Source: Chelativorans sp. AA-79 (lineage in GTDB: Bacteria > Pseudomonadota > Alphaproteobacteria > Rhizobiales > Rhizobiaceae). Taken from it: DNA of 64,000 bases. The DNA is taken from assembly GCF_029457495.1 (NCBI RefSeq), contig NZ_CP120361.1:4356001-4420000 (forward strand), in the 5' to 3' direction. Shown here piece by piece: positions 26,101 through 33,766 of this stretch. Made by a program: the position numbers and the translations under genes. Position 1 is the first letter of the stretch; every line of letters starts with the position of its first letter. The notes under the pieces were generated by a model. That model ran no database searches. It was not told where the DNA came from and was given only the letters and a program-made list of their open reading frames with translations.

Positions 26101-26959
26101 CCTCATTATAGTCCGGCGCGATGACGATGCTCTTTGCGCCCCGATATCGCACTTCAGAGTAGAAATGGGCATCGGGCGCGCGCGTCATCGGCACATTCGA
26201 ACCCCAGACCAGCAGGAAGCCCGCATTGTACCAATCAGCGCTCTCCGGCACGTCGGTCTGCTCCCCCCAAACCTGCGGCGAAGAGGGCGGCAGGTCGCAA
26301 TACCAGTCGTAAAAGGAAAGGATGGTGCCGCCGAGCAGCGAGAGATAGCGGGAGCCGGCCGCATAAGAGATCATAGACATAGCTGGAATGGGCGAAAACC
26401 CGGCCACCCGGTCTGGCCCGTACTCGCGAATCGTATACGCATTGGCCGCGGCGATGATCTCGTTGACCTCATCCCAACCCACGCGCACGAAACCACCGCG
26501 GCCGCGCTTGGCCACCCAGTCGCGGCGCTTCGCCCCATCCTGGACGATCGATCGCCAGGCGGCGACCGGACTCATCGTCTTCCGCGCCTCACGCCAATGT
26601 CTGATCAGCCGGGCACGCACGAGCGGATACTTGATGCGTGTTCCCGAATAGAGATACCAGGAATAGCTGGCACCCCGCGGACAGCCGCGCGGCTCATGAT
26701 TGGGCAGATCGGGACGCGTCCGCGGGTAGTCCGTCTGCTGGGTCTCCCAAGTGACGATCCCGCCTTTGACGTAGATCTTCCAGGAGCAGGATCCGGTGCA
26801 GTTCACACCGTGCGTGGAGCGTACGATCTTGTCCGCCGCCCAGCGCTTCCGGTAAGCATCCTCCCACTTGCGGCTTTCTCGCGTCGTAATGCCGTGGCCA
26901 CTCGAGAATGTTTCCTGATCCCTACGAAAATAGGTCAGTCGATCTAAAAAATGGCTCAT
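23171..26959 (-). CDS. narG: Nitrate reductase alpha subunit, complete copy
   Basis: A full-length 1262-aa catalytic subunit. H50, C54, C58 and C93 match the ligands of the FS0 [4Fe-4S] cluster. The segment YDWYCDLPPSSPQVWGEQTD carries the molybdenum-binding Asp region, and many bis-MGD contact blocks are present (RAPDAHFYSEVRY, HPKQGTDAALALALGH). The N-terminus keeps only a vestigial twin-arginine-like motif, as in cytoplasmic NarG. It is the first gene of the minus-strand operon narGHJI-parvulin-113 aa-TM-narK. Confidence 0.98.
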   Translation of the reverse strand: MSHFLDRLTYFRRDQETFSSGHGITTRESRKWEDAYRKRWAADKIVRSTHGVNCTGSCSWKIYVKGGIVTWETQQTDYPRTRPDLPNHEPRGCPRGASYSWYLYSGTRIKYPLVRARLIRHWREARKTMSPVAAWRSIVQDGAKRRDWVAKRGRGGFVRVGWDEVNEIIAAANAYTIREYGPDRVAGFSPIPAMSMISYAAGSRYLSLLGGTILSFYDWYCDLPPSSPQVWGEQTDVPESADWYNAGFLLVWGSNVPMTRAPDAHFYSEVRYRGAKSIVIAPDYNEAAKFSDMWLHPKQGTDAALALALGHVVLREFYLDRQSEYFTSYTRRYSDFPLLVTLSERDGHLVPDRMLRAADLADSLGETNNPDWKAVGIDEISGELVAPLGSSGFRWGEEGKWNLEERDGKGRDIRLRMSLADAHDDNVPVSFPYFGGSAAHDWVATGHERVLKRNVPVREIERADGSKVRVATVFDLYCANYGLDRGFGGENVAKHFDDDIPFTPAWAEKVTGVPQQAIIQVAREFAANAETTEGRSMVILGAGLNHWYHMDMSYRGIIQLLVMCGCIGKSGGGWAHYVGQEKLRPQTGWLPLAFALDWNRPPRQMNGTSFFYAHSDQWRYETMKVSELLSPLAPAGDWSGAMLDYNIRAERMGWLPSAPQFETNPLDLGRSIAEDGRDPGEVTSEELKSGKIRLANADPDNPRNWPRNMFFWRSNVLGASGKGHEYFLKHFVGSLHGVVGTDDREEIQRPDEVVWRDEAPVGKLDLMVNIDFRMSTTSVYSDIVLPTATWYEKHDLNTTDMHPFVHPLTAAVDPSWEARSDWAIFRGLAQKFSDVAPEVLGIEKDLVLSPIQHDTPGELGQPYEPKDWKRGECDPVPGKTMPNVHLVERNYPETFHRFTSFGPDIEKHGNGSKGLIWKAEREVEQLGNLNGRVLEGPAAGRPKVDSDIDACETILMLAPETNGEVAIKAWDVLSKATGRPHAHLAEGKEEEKIRFRDVVSQPRKIISSPTWSGIESERVCYNAGYTNVHELIPWRTITGRQQLYQDHHWMRAFGEAFVTWKPPIDTRSVARALGKLPNGNREIVLNFLTPHQKWGIHSTYTENLIMLSLNRGGPAVWISEKDAAEAGIVDNDWIEAFNVNGALTARAIVSQRIMPGSCIMYHAQEKLVNTVGSEVTGQRGGIHNSVTRINMKPTHMIGGYAQLAYGFNYYGTVGANRDEIVIIRKMSEVNWFDKAADDAADVTGGTADWGTGRQERKEEAAE

Positions 26960-27207
26960 CGGCTAGCCCCCTCCAGGCGTATTCCGTTCGCGATAATCGA
27001 TCGTCAGCAATGTCTCGGATGTTCAACTAGCGTGCGGGATATCGTTATCAAGGTCAACCGCAGTCGGCCGACTTATTTGATCAACGACGCCGTAGTGTTG
27101 GGCGTAAGACCGCCAATTCCAGAGCACTGCCGAGCGGTTTCAACCATTAGCCTTCTCGTCCCATTCTCGAAGCGACAATAGGGCGCGCCTACGGCGTGGG
27201 ACCGTTG
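26960..27207. other. Promoter region of the second nar operon; no gene seen
   Basis: A 248-bp non-coding gap between narG and the remnant of nnrU. A TTGATCAA palindrome at 27077-27084 contains an FNR half-site but lacks the second half at the normal spacing, so no FNR/NNR box is called. Short frames across it have no protein character. Confidence 0.5.
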
Positions 27208-27768
27208 TCACGATCGTATCCAAGTCAGCGGGTGAGGCCCGATGAGGGATTCATGCCTTTGGAAGAGGAACCAGATATAGACGGCTACCGCCGCCACTAT
27301 GGTGAGCCAGATGGCTTCCGCCGCTCACGTTCACTCGTCTAGACAGGATAGCGAAACGACGTTGCCATTGGACGCAATGTGGCTGCCAGCCCAGAGAGCA
27401 AAGCTCCAGAGCACCGGACGCCGTGTCACCGTTGCTGCCGAACCGTGCTCGGTGTCCGAGCCGACTATGCGTAGGGATATTGAGAGCGGATTGGACTCCG
27501 TCAGGACGGCAATGAGCGACCATAACGCAAACGGCATGGTGACTATCGGAACCCACGCCTGCCATTCAGCTGACTCCCACAGCGGCAGGTAGGATGCACG
27601 CCGCGCAGCCAGAATGATCCAGACAATGAGGACCGTCGAGAGGGCTGAGTAGCAGGCGAGATAGGTTCTCCTTCCGAGCCAGACGACGAGGCGAGCACGA
27701 ACTGGCGGCGCTGGCGGGACGATATGAGCAACAACAAAAGCAGTGATCGCGACCAAAAACGCAGCCAT
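27208..27768 (-). pseudogene. nnrU: Broken nnrU (NnrU/MAPEG-like membrane protein)
   Basis: The N-terminal three quarters of an NnrU protein is readable from 27768 (VAITAFVVAHIVPPAPPVRARLV, AWVPIVTMPFALWS, RPVLWSFALWAGSHIASNGN) to a stop at 27331. The family's C-terminal helix continues in another frame down to 27208 (AIWLTIVAAVAVYIWFLFQ, then HESLIGPHPL). About 50-60 residues normally lying between these parts are missing, so an internal deletion with frameshift is likely. A NsrR-like palindrome at 27798-27820 lies just upstream. Confidence 0.72.
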
Positions 27769-27797
27769 GGATTGGACACACCATTGGACAAGCCAAA

Positions 27798-27820
27798 AAG
27801 ATTCATTTAATAGTCATCAT
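27798..27820. promoter_or_regulatory. Candidate NsrR operator upstream of the broken nnrU
   Basis: An 11-1-11 element: AAGATTCATTT, A, ATAGTCATCAT. The left arm matches the NsrR half-site consensus AAGATGCATTT at 10 of 11 positions; the right arm is weaker (7 of 11). It lies 30 bases before the nnrU start and about 160 bases before nsrR, so it could also give autoregulation. Confidence 0.5.
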
Positions 27821-27978
27821 ATAGATACGCGGACGCAATGCGGCATCTTGTGACAAGCAGGTATCTTGATTCAGTGGAGCAGCCGAACGACATTCCCAGT
27901 TTCAGTGGATGTTAGCCTGCAATTGAAACTCGTATGGCCGACAGGGACACAAGTGCGCCCTTGTGATCGGGAGACAAT

Positions 27979-28455
27979 ATGCGCCTGACAACATTCTCGG
28001 ACTATGCTCTTCGCGTCTTGATGTACGCGGCGACGGCAGGTGACCGCCTCGTCACGATCGACGAGACGGCCAAGACCTATGATATTTCACGCGCCCATCT
28101 CATGAAGGTCGTCAATATCCTCACACGAACGGGCTACATCAAAGGTGTGCGCGGACGGTCCGGCGGGTTCACCTTGGCGAAGCGTCCCGAAGACATCAAT
28201 CTCGGCGAGGTGGTGCGGGCGACGGAACCTGATTTCGCGCTCGTCGAGTGTTTCGCCACGGGCAACCAATGCGTCATTACGGGCAGTTGCCGTCTCCCGA
28301 TGGTCTTGAACGAAGCGTTGAATTCATTCGTTGCGACTCTCCACCGGTACACGCTCGCCGATATCGTCCTTAGTCCGCGAGATTTCATACCGCGTGCGGA
28401 ATCCATGGGCACCCGGGGACCGCACCTTGTCGCTGCATCCGGTGAGCGGAACTAG
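27979..28455 (+). CDS. nsrR: Rrf2-family nitric-oxide-sensing repressor NsrR
   Basis: A 158-aa Rrf2 regulator. The N-terminal winged helix (MRLTTFSDYALRVLMYAA; DISRAHLMKVVNILTRTGYIKG; GRSGGF wing) is followed by Cys residues C91, C98 and C104 in the spacing used for Fe-S ligation in NsrR; D8, the fourth ligand in one characterised NsrR, is also present. Holo-NsrR represses NO-detoxification genes and releases DNA when the cluster is nitrosylated. Four matching operator-like palindromes occur in the window. Confidence 0.93.
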   Translation: MRLTTFSDYALRVLMYAATAGDRLVTIDETAKTYDISRAHLMKVVNILTRTGYIKGVRGRSGGFTLAKRPEDINLGEVVRATEPDFALVECFATGNQCVITGSCRLPMVLNEALNSFVATLHRYTLADIVLSPRDFIPRAESMGTRGPHLVAASGERN

Positions 28456-28531
28456 ATCTCATCGATCCATTTCAGCTGACTGCAGGGATCTGCGACAGGT
28501 GATCGCACTGACCGGAATACGGTTGACCATA

Positions 28532-28554
28532 AAGATATATTGAGTATCCATCTT
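28532..28554. promoter_or_regulatory. Candidate NsrR operator upstream of the pseudoazurin gene
   Basis: An 11-1-11 element: AAGATATATTG, A, GTATCCATCTT, with 7 of 11 arm positions pairing and both outer AAGAT/ATCTT blocks intact. It lies about 148 bases before the pseudoazurin start and 77 bases after the nsrR stop. Together with the palindrome at 14381-14411 it defines a local consensus AAGATRTATTG. Confidence 0.62.
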
Positions 28555-28701
28555 TTAGTGTTGAAGCGAAGGCGGTCGTGACCCGAGTTGTCATCGAATT
28601 TCCCTAGAGCGCAAACTTTCGGCCTGCATCGGGGTCTGCGCCGCAAATTGCTTCTGTGAAGACCATCCCGATCCGAAGAATTGACAACAAGGAGAGACTT
28701 C

Positions 28702-29157
28702 ATGCGTTACCTGTCGGTGCTTGCGGCTGGAGCCATGGCAATTGTCGCCCTGAATGGTGTGCAGGCGGCAGAAGTCGAGGTGAAGATGCTCAATCGCGGC
28801 GAAAAAGGCGTGATGGTCTTCGAGCCCGATCTGATCACCATCCAGCCGGGCGACAGCGTCCGTTTTGTTGCAACCGACAAGGGCCACAATGTCGAGAGCA
28901 TCAAGGAGATGCTCCCGGCAGGTGCTGAAGCCTTCACCGGAAAAATGAACAAGGAGCTGACGGTTACTTTCGAACAGCCCGGCGCCTATGGGGTCAAGTG
29001 CAAGCCGCATTACGGCATGGGAATGGTGGCGCTTGTTGTCGTCGGCGAGCCCGAAAACAGGAACGAGGTGGCTGAAGTCAAGCATCCGGGTAAGGCTGGG
29101 AAAGTGTTCACCACGCTTTTTGAGGAACTCGATAAGGTTCAGAGCGCTGCCCGATAA
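28702..29157 (+). CDS. Pseudoazurin (type 1 copper electron carrier)
   Basis: A 151-aa periplasmic cupredoxin that donates electrons to nitrite or nitrous oxide reductase in denitrifiers. The first 22-23 residues are a signal peptide (MRYLSVLAAGAMAIVALNG). The type 1 copper ligands are H62, C100, H103 and M108, with the same spacing as classic pseudoazurins. The start at 28702 is fixed by AAGGAGA just upstream; a TTG at 28681 covers that ribosome site. The matching nitrite reductase gene is not in the window. Confidence 0.95.
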   Translation: MRYLSVLAAGAMAIVALNGVQAAEVEVKMLNRGEKGVMVFEPDLITIQPGDSVRFVATDKGHNVESIKEMLPAGAEAFTGKMNKELTVTFEQPGAYGVKCKPHYGMGMVALVVVGEPENRNEVAEVKHPGKAGKVFTTLFEELDKVQSAAR

Positions 29158-29325
29158 CCTCGCCTACAAGGCTGGACGCTGGCGCGGTCGAGCGCGCGAA
29201 GGTGGAAGGCTTTTGGGAAGTGTCTGCCACTGGGACAATTTCATTGTAGCGAAGTGTTGCCTGTCGCAGCTGCGTGATCTCACCGACCGCATGTCGGCAC
29301 GGTGAACGCAGAGGAGTTTATTAGC

Positions 29326-30984
29326 ATGGTATCGGGATTAACAGTTTCGGAACGGCAACTTTCCTTGGCGATCCTGTTTCTGCTTGCGCTGTGTGGTCTC
29401 GCAATGGCTGCCGGCGGACGTGCCGATTTGCTCGGCATCCACGGCTTTATCGTCCTTGCCTTCAGCGGCGTGCTGTTCTGGTGCGTTCTGTCCGGATTTT
29501 ACGATCCGGAACCTTCGGATGAGAGGTTGTCGCAATATTACGACGATCCAACCAAGGCAGGCATTGTTTTTGCCATGATCTGGGCCGTGATCGGCATGTT
29601 CTTCGGCGTGTGGGTGGCGGCGCTTCTGGCATGGCCCGAACTTACTTTCGTCGACCAGGCTTGGGCGAGCTTCGGGCGTCTCCGTCCCGTGCATACATCT
29701 GGTGTGATCTTCGGCTTCGGCGGCAATGCGCTGATTGCCACGTCCTTCCATGTCCTGCAGCGCACTTCGCGGGCGCGGCTTCCCGATCAGTTCAGCCCGT
29801 GGTTCGTCCTCATCGGTTACAATCTGTTCTGCATTGTCGCGGCGTCGGGCTACCTGATCGGCGTCACTCAGTCGAAGGAATATGCCGAGCCTGAGTGGTA
29901 TGCCGATATTTGGCTGGTGATTGTCTGGGTGGTCTATTTCCTCATCTACATCCGCACTCTGCAGCGACGCAAGGAGCCGCATATCTACGTCGCCAACTGG
30001 TACTATATGGCCTTCATCCTGGTCGTGGCCGTGCTGCACATCGTCAACAATCTCGCTGTACCGATCGGGTGGGGTTCGGCCAAGAGCTATTCGGTTTATT
30101 CCGGCGTGCAGGACGCCATGGTGCAGTGGTGGTACGGCCACAACGCGGTGGCCTTCTTCCTGACGGCCGGCTTTCTCGGCATGATGTACTACTACCTTCC
30201 CAAGCGCGCCGGGCGGCCGATCTTCTCCTATCGGCTCTCCATCATCAGCTTCTGGGGCATCACCTTCTTCTACATGTGGGCGGGATCGCACCACTTGCAC
30301 TACACGGCGCTGCCACAATGGGTACAGTCGTTGGGCATGACCTTTTCCGTCATGCTTCTGGTGCCGTCCTGGGCATCGGCGGGCAATGCGCTTGCCACGC
30401 TAAACGGCGCCTGGGACAAGGTACGTACCGATGCCACGCTCCGCTTCATGATGGTCGCGGCGGTCTTTTACGGGCTTTCCACCTTCGAGGGCTCGTTCAT
30501 GGCGATCCGCGCCGTCAACTCGCTGTCGCACTATACCGATTGGACGGTCGGTCATGTCCATGCCGGCGCGCTCGGCTGGGTGGCGATGATCACCTTCGGT
30601 TCGCTCTACGCGCTGGTGCCGTGGATGTGGAAACAGGAGCGCATGTATTCGCCTGCTCTGGTGGAGGTTCACTTCTGGCTCGCGCTGACGGGTAGCGTTG
30701 TCTACGTCTTCGCGATGTGGAATTCGGGCATCATCCAGGGCCTGATGTGGCGCACCTATAATGACAGCGGCACGCTTGCCTACTCCTTCGTCGACAGCCT
30801 TGTTGCCATGCATCCCTATTACATCGCGCGCACGATAGGTGGCCTTTGCTTCCTGCTCGGCGCGGCGGTGGGCGCCTACAATATCGCCATGACCATCCGA
30901 ATGGCGCGGGCGGGCGGCATTACGGATGAGCAGGACATTCCAGTCAAGCGACCGGTCGGCGTGGCGGTCCAGCCGGGAGAGTGA
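29326..30984 (+). CDS. ccoN: cbb3-type cytochrome c oxidase subunit I
   Basis: A 552-aa catalytic subunit of the high-affinity terminal oxidase: twelve-plus TM helices with the heme b and CuB histidines, seen in [56 protein letters not shown] and [13 protein letters not shown]. The start at 29326 follows AGAGGAG by 9 bases; a GTG at 29302 would place that site inside the gene. It is the first gene of ccoNOQP. No FNR or FixK box is obvious in the 168 bases upstream. Confidence 0.96.
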   Translation: MVSGLTVSERQLSLAILFLLALCGLAMAAGGRADLLGIHGFIVLAFSGVLFWCVLSGFYDPEPSDERLSQYYDDPTKAGIVFAMIWAVIGMFFGVWVAALLAWPELTFVDQAWASFGRLRPVHTSGVIFGFGGNALIATSFHVLQRTSRARLPDQFSPWFVLIGYNLFCIVAASGYLIGVTQSKEYAEPEWYADIWLVIVWVVYFLIYIRTLQRRKEPHIYVANWYYMAFILVVAVLHIVNNLAVPIGWGSAKSYSVYSGVQDAMVQWWYGHNAVAFFLTAGFLGMMYYYLPKRAGRPIFSYRLSIISFWGITFFYMWAGSHHLHYTALPQWVQSLGMTFSVMLLVPSWASAGNALATLNGAWDKVRTDATLRFMMVAAVFYGLSTFEGSFMAIRAVNSLSHYTDWTVGHVHAGALGWVAMITFGSLYALVPWMWKQERMYSPALVEVHFWLALTGSVVYVFAMWNSGIIQGLMWRTYNDSGTLAYSFVDSLVAMHPYYIARTIGGLCFLLGAAVGAYNIAMTIRMARAGGITDEQDIPVKRPVGVAVQPGE

Positions 30985-30986
30985 CT

Positions 30987-31721
30987 ATGGGTGAGTTTTT
31001 TCATCGAAAGATCGAGCGGAACGCCATCGGCTTCGTACTGGCCATCATCCTCGTTTCGGGGATCGGAGGCCTGGTCGAGATCGCCCCGCTGTTCACTATC
31101 GATGAAACAGTAGAGGACGCTCCCGACATGCGCGTCTATACGCCGTTGGAACTGGCCGGCCGCAACATCTATATCCGCGAAGGCTGCTATGCCTGTCATT
31201 CGCAGATGATCCGCACCTTGCGAGATGAAGTGGAGCGCTATGGCCCCTATTCGCTGGCAGCCGAGTCACAATACGATCATCCCATGCTCTGGGGATCCAA
31301 GCGGACGGGTCCGGATCTGGCGCGTGTGGGCGGCAAATACTCCGATGCCTGGCATGTCGCGCATCTGATCAATCCACGCGATGTGGTACCGGAATCGGTC
31401 ATGCCTCGCTATGGATGGCTGCAGCGCAACGCGCTTAGGACCAGCGATCTCGGCGATCATCTGACCGCTCAGCGAGCGGTTGGCGTCCCGTATACAGACG
31501 AGATGATCGAGAACGCAACGGCCGATGCCTACGGACAAGCCAGCCCCGATAGCCCGCAGGCTGGCGGTATAAGCGAACGCTACGGCGAGGCAACCAATAT
31601 TCGCGCCTTCGATGGCAATCCCGGTCGCGTGAGCGAGATGGATGCGCTTGTCGCCTACCTCCAGGTTCTCGGGCGTCTGACCGATGCCGCCCATGAGCAG
31701 ACCGCATCGACGCAGGAGTGA
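30987..31721 (+). CDS. ccoO: cbb3-type cytochrome c oxidase subunit II (mono-heme)
   Basis: A 244-aa membrane-anchored c-type cytochrome. An N-terminal TM helix (residues 13-30) is followed by the heme site CYACHSQ at C67-H71 and a later candidate Met ligand in [10 protein letters not shown]. The ATG at 30987 follows GGGAGA and lies 2 bp after ccoN. It passes electrons to subunit I. Length and order are standard. Confidence 0.96.
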   Translation: MGEFFHRKIERNAIGFVLAIILVSGIGGLVEIAPLFTIDETVEDAPDMRVYTPLELAGRNIYIREGCYACHSQMIRTLRDEVERYGPYSLAAESQYDHPMLWGSKRTGPDLARVGGKYSDAWHVAHLINPRDVVPESVMPRYGWLQRNALRTSDLGDHLTAQRAVGVPYTDEMIENATADAYGQASPDSPQAGGISERYGEATNIRAFDGNPGRVSEMDALVAYLQVLGRLTDAAHEQTASTQE

Positions 31722-31724
31722 ACC

Positions 31725-31895
31725 ATGGGGTTCGACCACGATACGCTCGTCGCATTTTCCAAGAGCTGGGGGTTGTTTTACCTGATCGCCCTGTCCATCG
31801 GCGTGTTGATTTACGCCCTATGGCCCTCGAACCGTAAACGTTTCGAGCGCGCAAAGCACAGCATTCTGGACAGCACCGATCGGCCGGGGAAATAG
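31725..31895 (+). CDS. ccoQ: cbb3 oxidase small subunit CcoQ
   Basis: A 56-aa protein with one TM helix (LFYLIALSIGVLIYALWP) followed by basic residues NRKRFERAKHSI, typical of CcoQ. It lies 3 bp after ccoO and 3 bp before ccoP. CcoQ stabilises assembly of CcoP with the core. Confidence 0.9.
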   Translation: MGFDHDTLVAFSKSWGLFYLIALSIGVLIYALWPSNRKRFERAKHSILDSTDRPGK

Positions 31896-31898
31896 GAT

Positions 31899-32777
31899 AT
31901 GAGCATTGAGAAACGCGATCCCGTCACCGGCCGCATGACAACCGGGCATGAATGGAACGGAATTGAGGAACTCGAAACGCCGATCCCTAAAGTCGTGTTC
32001 CTGTTTCTAGCGGCGGCGGTGCTGTTTTCTGTCGTCTATTGGCTGTTGATGCCGGCTTGGCCGCTCGGCTGGACCTACTCGAGGGGCCTTCTCGGCATAG
32101 ATCAGCGCGATGTGGTGACCAGACAGGTGGAGGATGCCGCAGCCGCGCGCACGGTATGGACCGCGCGTATCGCCGAGGAGGACTTTGCGACGATTGCCGC
32201 CGATCCCGACCTCATGCGCCATGTTAAGGATACTGGAGGCACACTCTTTGCCGATAATTGCGCAGTCTGTCACGGAAGCGGCGGAACCGGTGGCCCCGGC
32301 TTCCCCAACCTGACGACTGGATCCTGGCTATGGGGTGGCGACCCGGAAACGATCGCGGAGACCGTCCGTGTCGGCATCAACTCCACCCATGACGAGACAC
32401 GGTTCTCCGAGATGATGGCATTCGGACAGATGGGCGTTCTCAACCGGGAAGAACGAAGGAGTGTCACGGCCTATGTCCGGTCGCTCTCCGGTCAGGAACC
32501 GAGCGAAGCGGATCAAGGACGCCTCAGCGAGGGCGAGGAGCTTTTCGCAACGAACTGCGCCGCATGTCATGGAGAAAACGGCGCAGGGATGCATGAAGTC
32601 GGCGCGCCGGACCTGACCGACGGCAACTGGATCTACGGCGGCGATGCACAGTCTATCATGACGACCATCTATGCCGGCAGGCAGGGGCATATGCCGCACT
32701 GGCAGGACCGGCTTTCGCCCGTCGATATCAAGATCCTCACGCTCTATGTGGGCATGCTTGCTGGAGATTCGCCATGA
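31899..32777 (+). CDS. ccoP: cbb3-type cytochrome c oxidase subunit III (di-heme)
   Basis: A 292-aa subunit with the N-terminal GHEWNGIEELETPIP signature, a TM helix at about residues 31-50 and two heme c sites, CAVCH (C121-H125) and CAACH (C220-H224). It receives electrons from cytochrome c. The stop overlaps the next small gene (ATGA). Confidence 0.96.
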   Translation: MSIEKRDPVTGRMTTGHEWNGIEELETPIPKVVFLFLAAAVLFSVVYWLLMPAWPLGWTYSRGLLGIDQRDVVTRQVEDAAAARTVWTARIAEEDFATIAADPDLMRHVKDTGGTLFADNCAVCHGSGGTGGPGFPNLTTGSWLWGGDPETIAETVRVGINSTHDETRFSEMMAFGQMGVLNREERRSVTAYVRSLSGQEPSEADQGRLSEGEELFATNCAACHGENGAGMHEVGAPDLTDGNWIYGGDAQSIMTTIYAGRQGHMPHWQDRLSPVDIKILTLYVGMLAGDSP

Positions 32778-32977
32778 GCGCAGGCACGCGGGAAACGCGC
32801 GATAGCGCCGTCAACTGGCGCATGGTCTCGGCAATGGTCGTTGTTGCCGGTGCGCTGCTGTTTATCGGCGCCAATGCTCATCTCGTCTATGTGGCACTCG
32901 GTTCCCAGCCCGACTGCGTGCCGCATGAGAAGGCGGACGGCAACGGAACCTATCGTGCCGCAAGGTCGGCCTGTTGA
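32774..32977 (+). CDS. Small single-TM protein in the cbb3 operon
   Basis: A 67-aa protein with one TM helix (MVSAMVVVAGALLFIGANAHLVYVAL) and a C-terminal tail with two Cys (DCVPHEK and the final SAC) that should face the periplasm. It overlaps ccoP by ATGA. It occupies the place where CcoG and CcoH normally lie, but is too short to be CcoH and is not CcoG. A role in oxidase assembly is inferred from position only. Confidence 0.7.
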   Translation: MSAGTRETRDSAVNWRMVSAMVVVAGALLFIGANAHLVYVALGSQPDCVPHEKADGNGTYRAARSAC

Positions 32978-32989
32978 GAGGAGGTCGAT

Positions 32990-33766
32990 ATGGGACATAC
33001 GGAAAACGCACCGCTTCCCCTTTCTGTCCAGCGCCAACGCAATCTGCCGGCAAGCGCCGCTTTCGGCTGGCTGAAAGCCGGATGGAAGGATCTCTGGTTC
33101 AGGCCGCTGCCGAGCCTCGCTTACGGGCTCCTGGTCTTCTTCCTGTCGATTGTTATCGTGTGGGGGATGTTCAGATTCCAGCTCGACTACATACTGTTTC
33201 CGGCCCTTGCCGGCTTCATGGTGGTCGGTCCACTGGTTGCCATCGGCCTCTACCAAAAAAGCCGTGACATCGAGGACGGCCACCTGCCCAGCCTGCTGCG
33301 CATGATCTTCGTCAGAGCCAAATCCGGGGCACAGGTCTGGTTCACCGGCGCGATCCTGTGCCTCCTGATGCTGGTCTGGATGCGGGCCGCCGTTATCATC
33401 TACGCACTCTTTTTCGGCTTGAGGCCGTTTCCCGGCCTCGGCGATGTCGCATCGCTGCTCGTCTCCACCCCCGAAGGCTGGGGCATGTTGTTGGTGGGAA
33501 CGGCGGTCGGTGGGCTGTTTGCCGCCTTTTCCTTCGCCATCAGCACTTTCGCTGTTCCCATGCTTCTGGCGGAGAAGGTCGATGCCTTCACCGCCATGGG
33601 CACCTCGATTTCGCTCGTTTTCAGGAACCTGCCGGTCATGCTGATGTGGGGCGCCATCGTGCTTACCCTATTTTTGGTCAGTGTCGTGACTGGGCTTGTC
33701 GGCCTGATCGCCATCTTTCCTCTGCTCGGTCACGCCACCTGGCGCAGTTACAAAGCGATCCGATGA
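32990..33766 (+). CDS. DUF2189 integral membrane protein
   Basis: A 258-aa protein with about six TM helices matching DUF2189: AFGWLKAGWKDLWFRPLPSL, ALAGFMVVGPLVAIGLYQKSR and TFAVPMLLAEKVDAFTAM. Function is unknown; the family is often found near cbb3 oxidase or copper-related genes. A strong GAGAGGAGG precedes the ATG. It overlaps the P-type ATPase start (ATGA), pointing to a linked role in oxidase maturation. Confidence 0.85.
   Translation: MGHTENAPLPLSVQRQRNLPASAAFGWLKAGWKDLWFRPLPSLAYGLLVFFLSIVIVWGMFRFQLDYILFPALAGFMVVGPLVAIGLYQKSRDIEDGHLPSLLRMIFVRAKSGAQVWFTGAILCLLMLVWMRAAVIIYALFFGLRPFPGLGDVASLLVSTPEGWGMLLVGTAVGGLFAAFSFAISTFAVPMLLAEKVDAFTAMGTSISLVFRNLPVMLMWGAIVLTLFLVSVVTGLVGLIAIFPLLGHATWRSYKAIR

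Noticed and set aside
27077..27084. TTGATCAA upstream of narG as an FNR/NNR box
   Set aside because: It is a palindrome of two half-sites without the four-base spacer; neither strand gives TTGAT-N4-ATCAA.
29158..29325. Search for FixK/FNR box before ccoN
   Set aside because: No sequence close to TTGAT-N4-ATCAA was found in these 168 bases.
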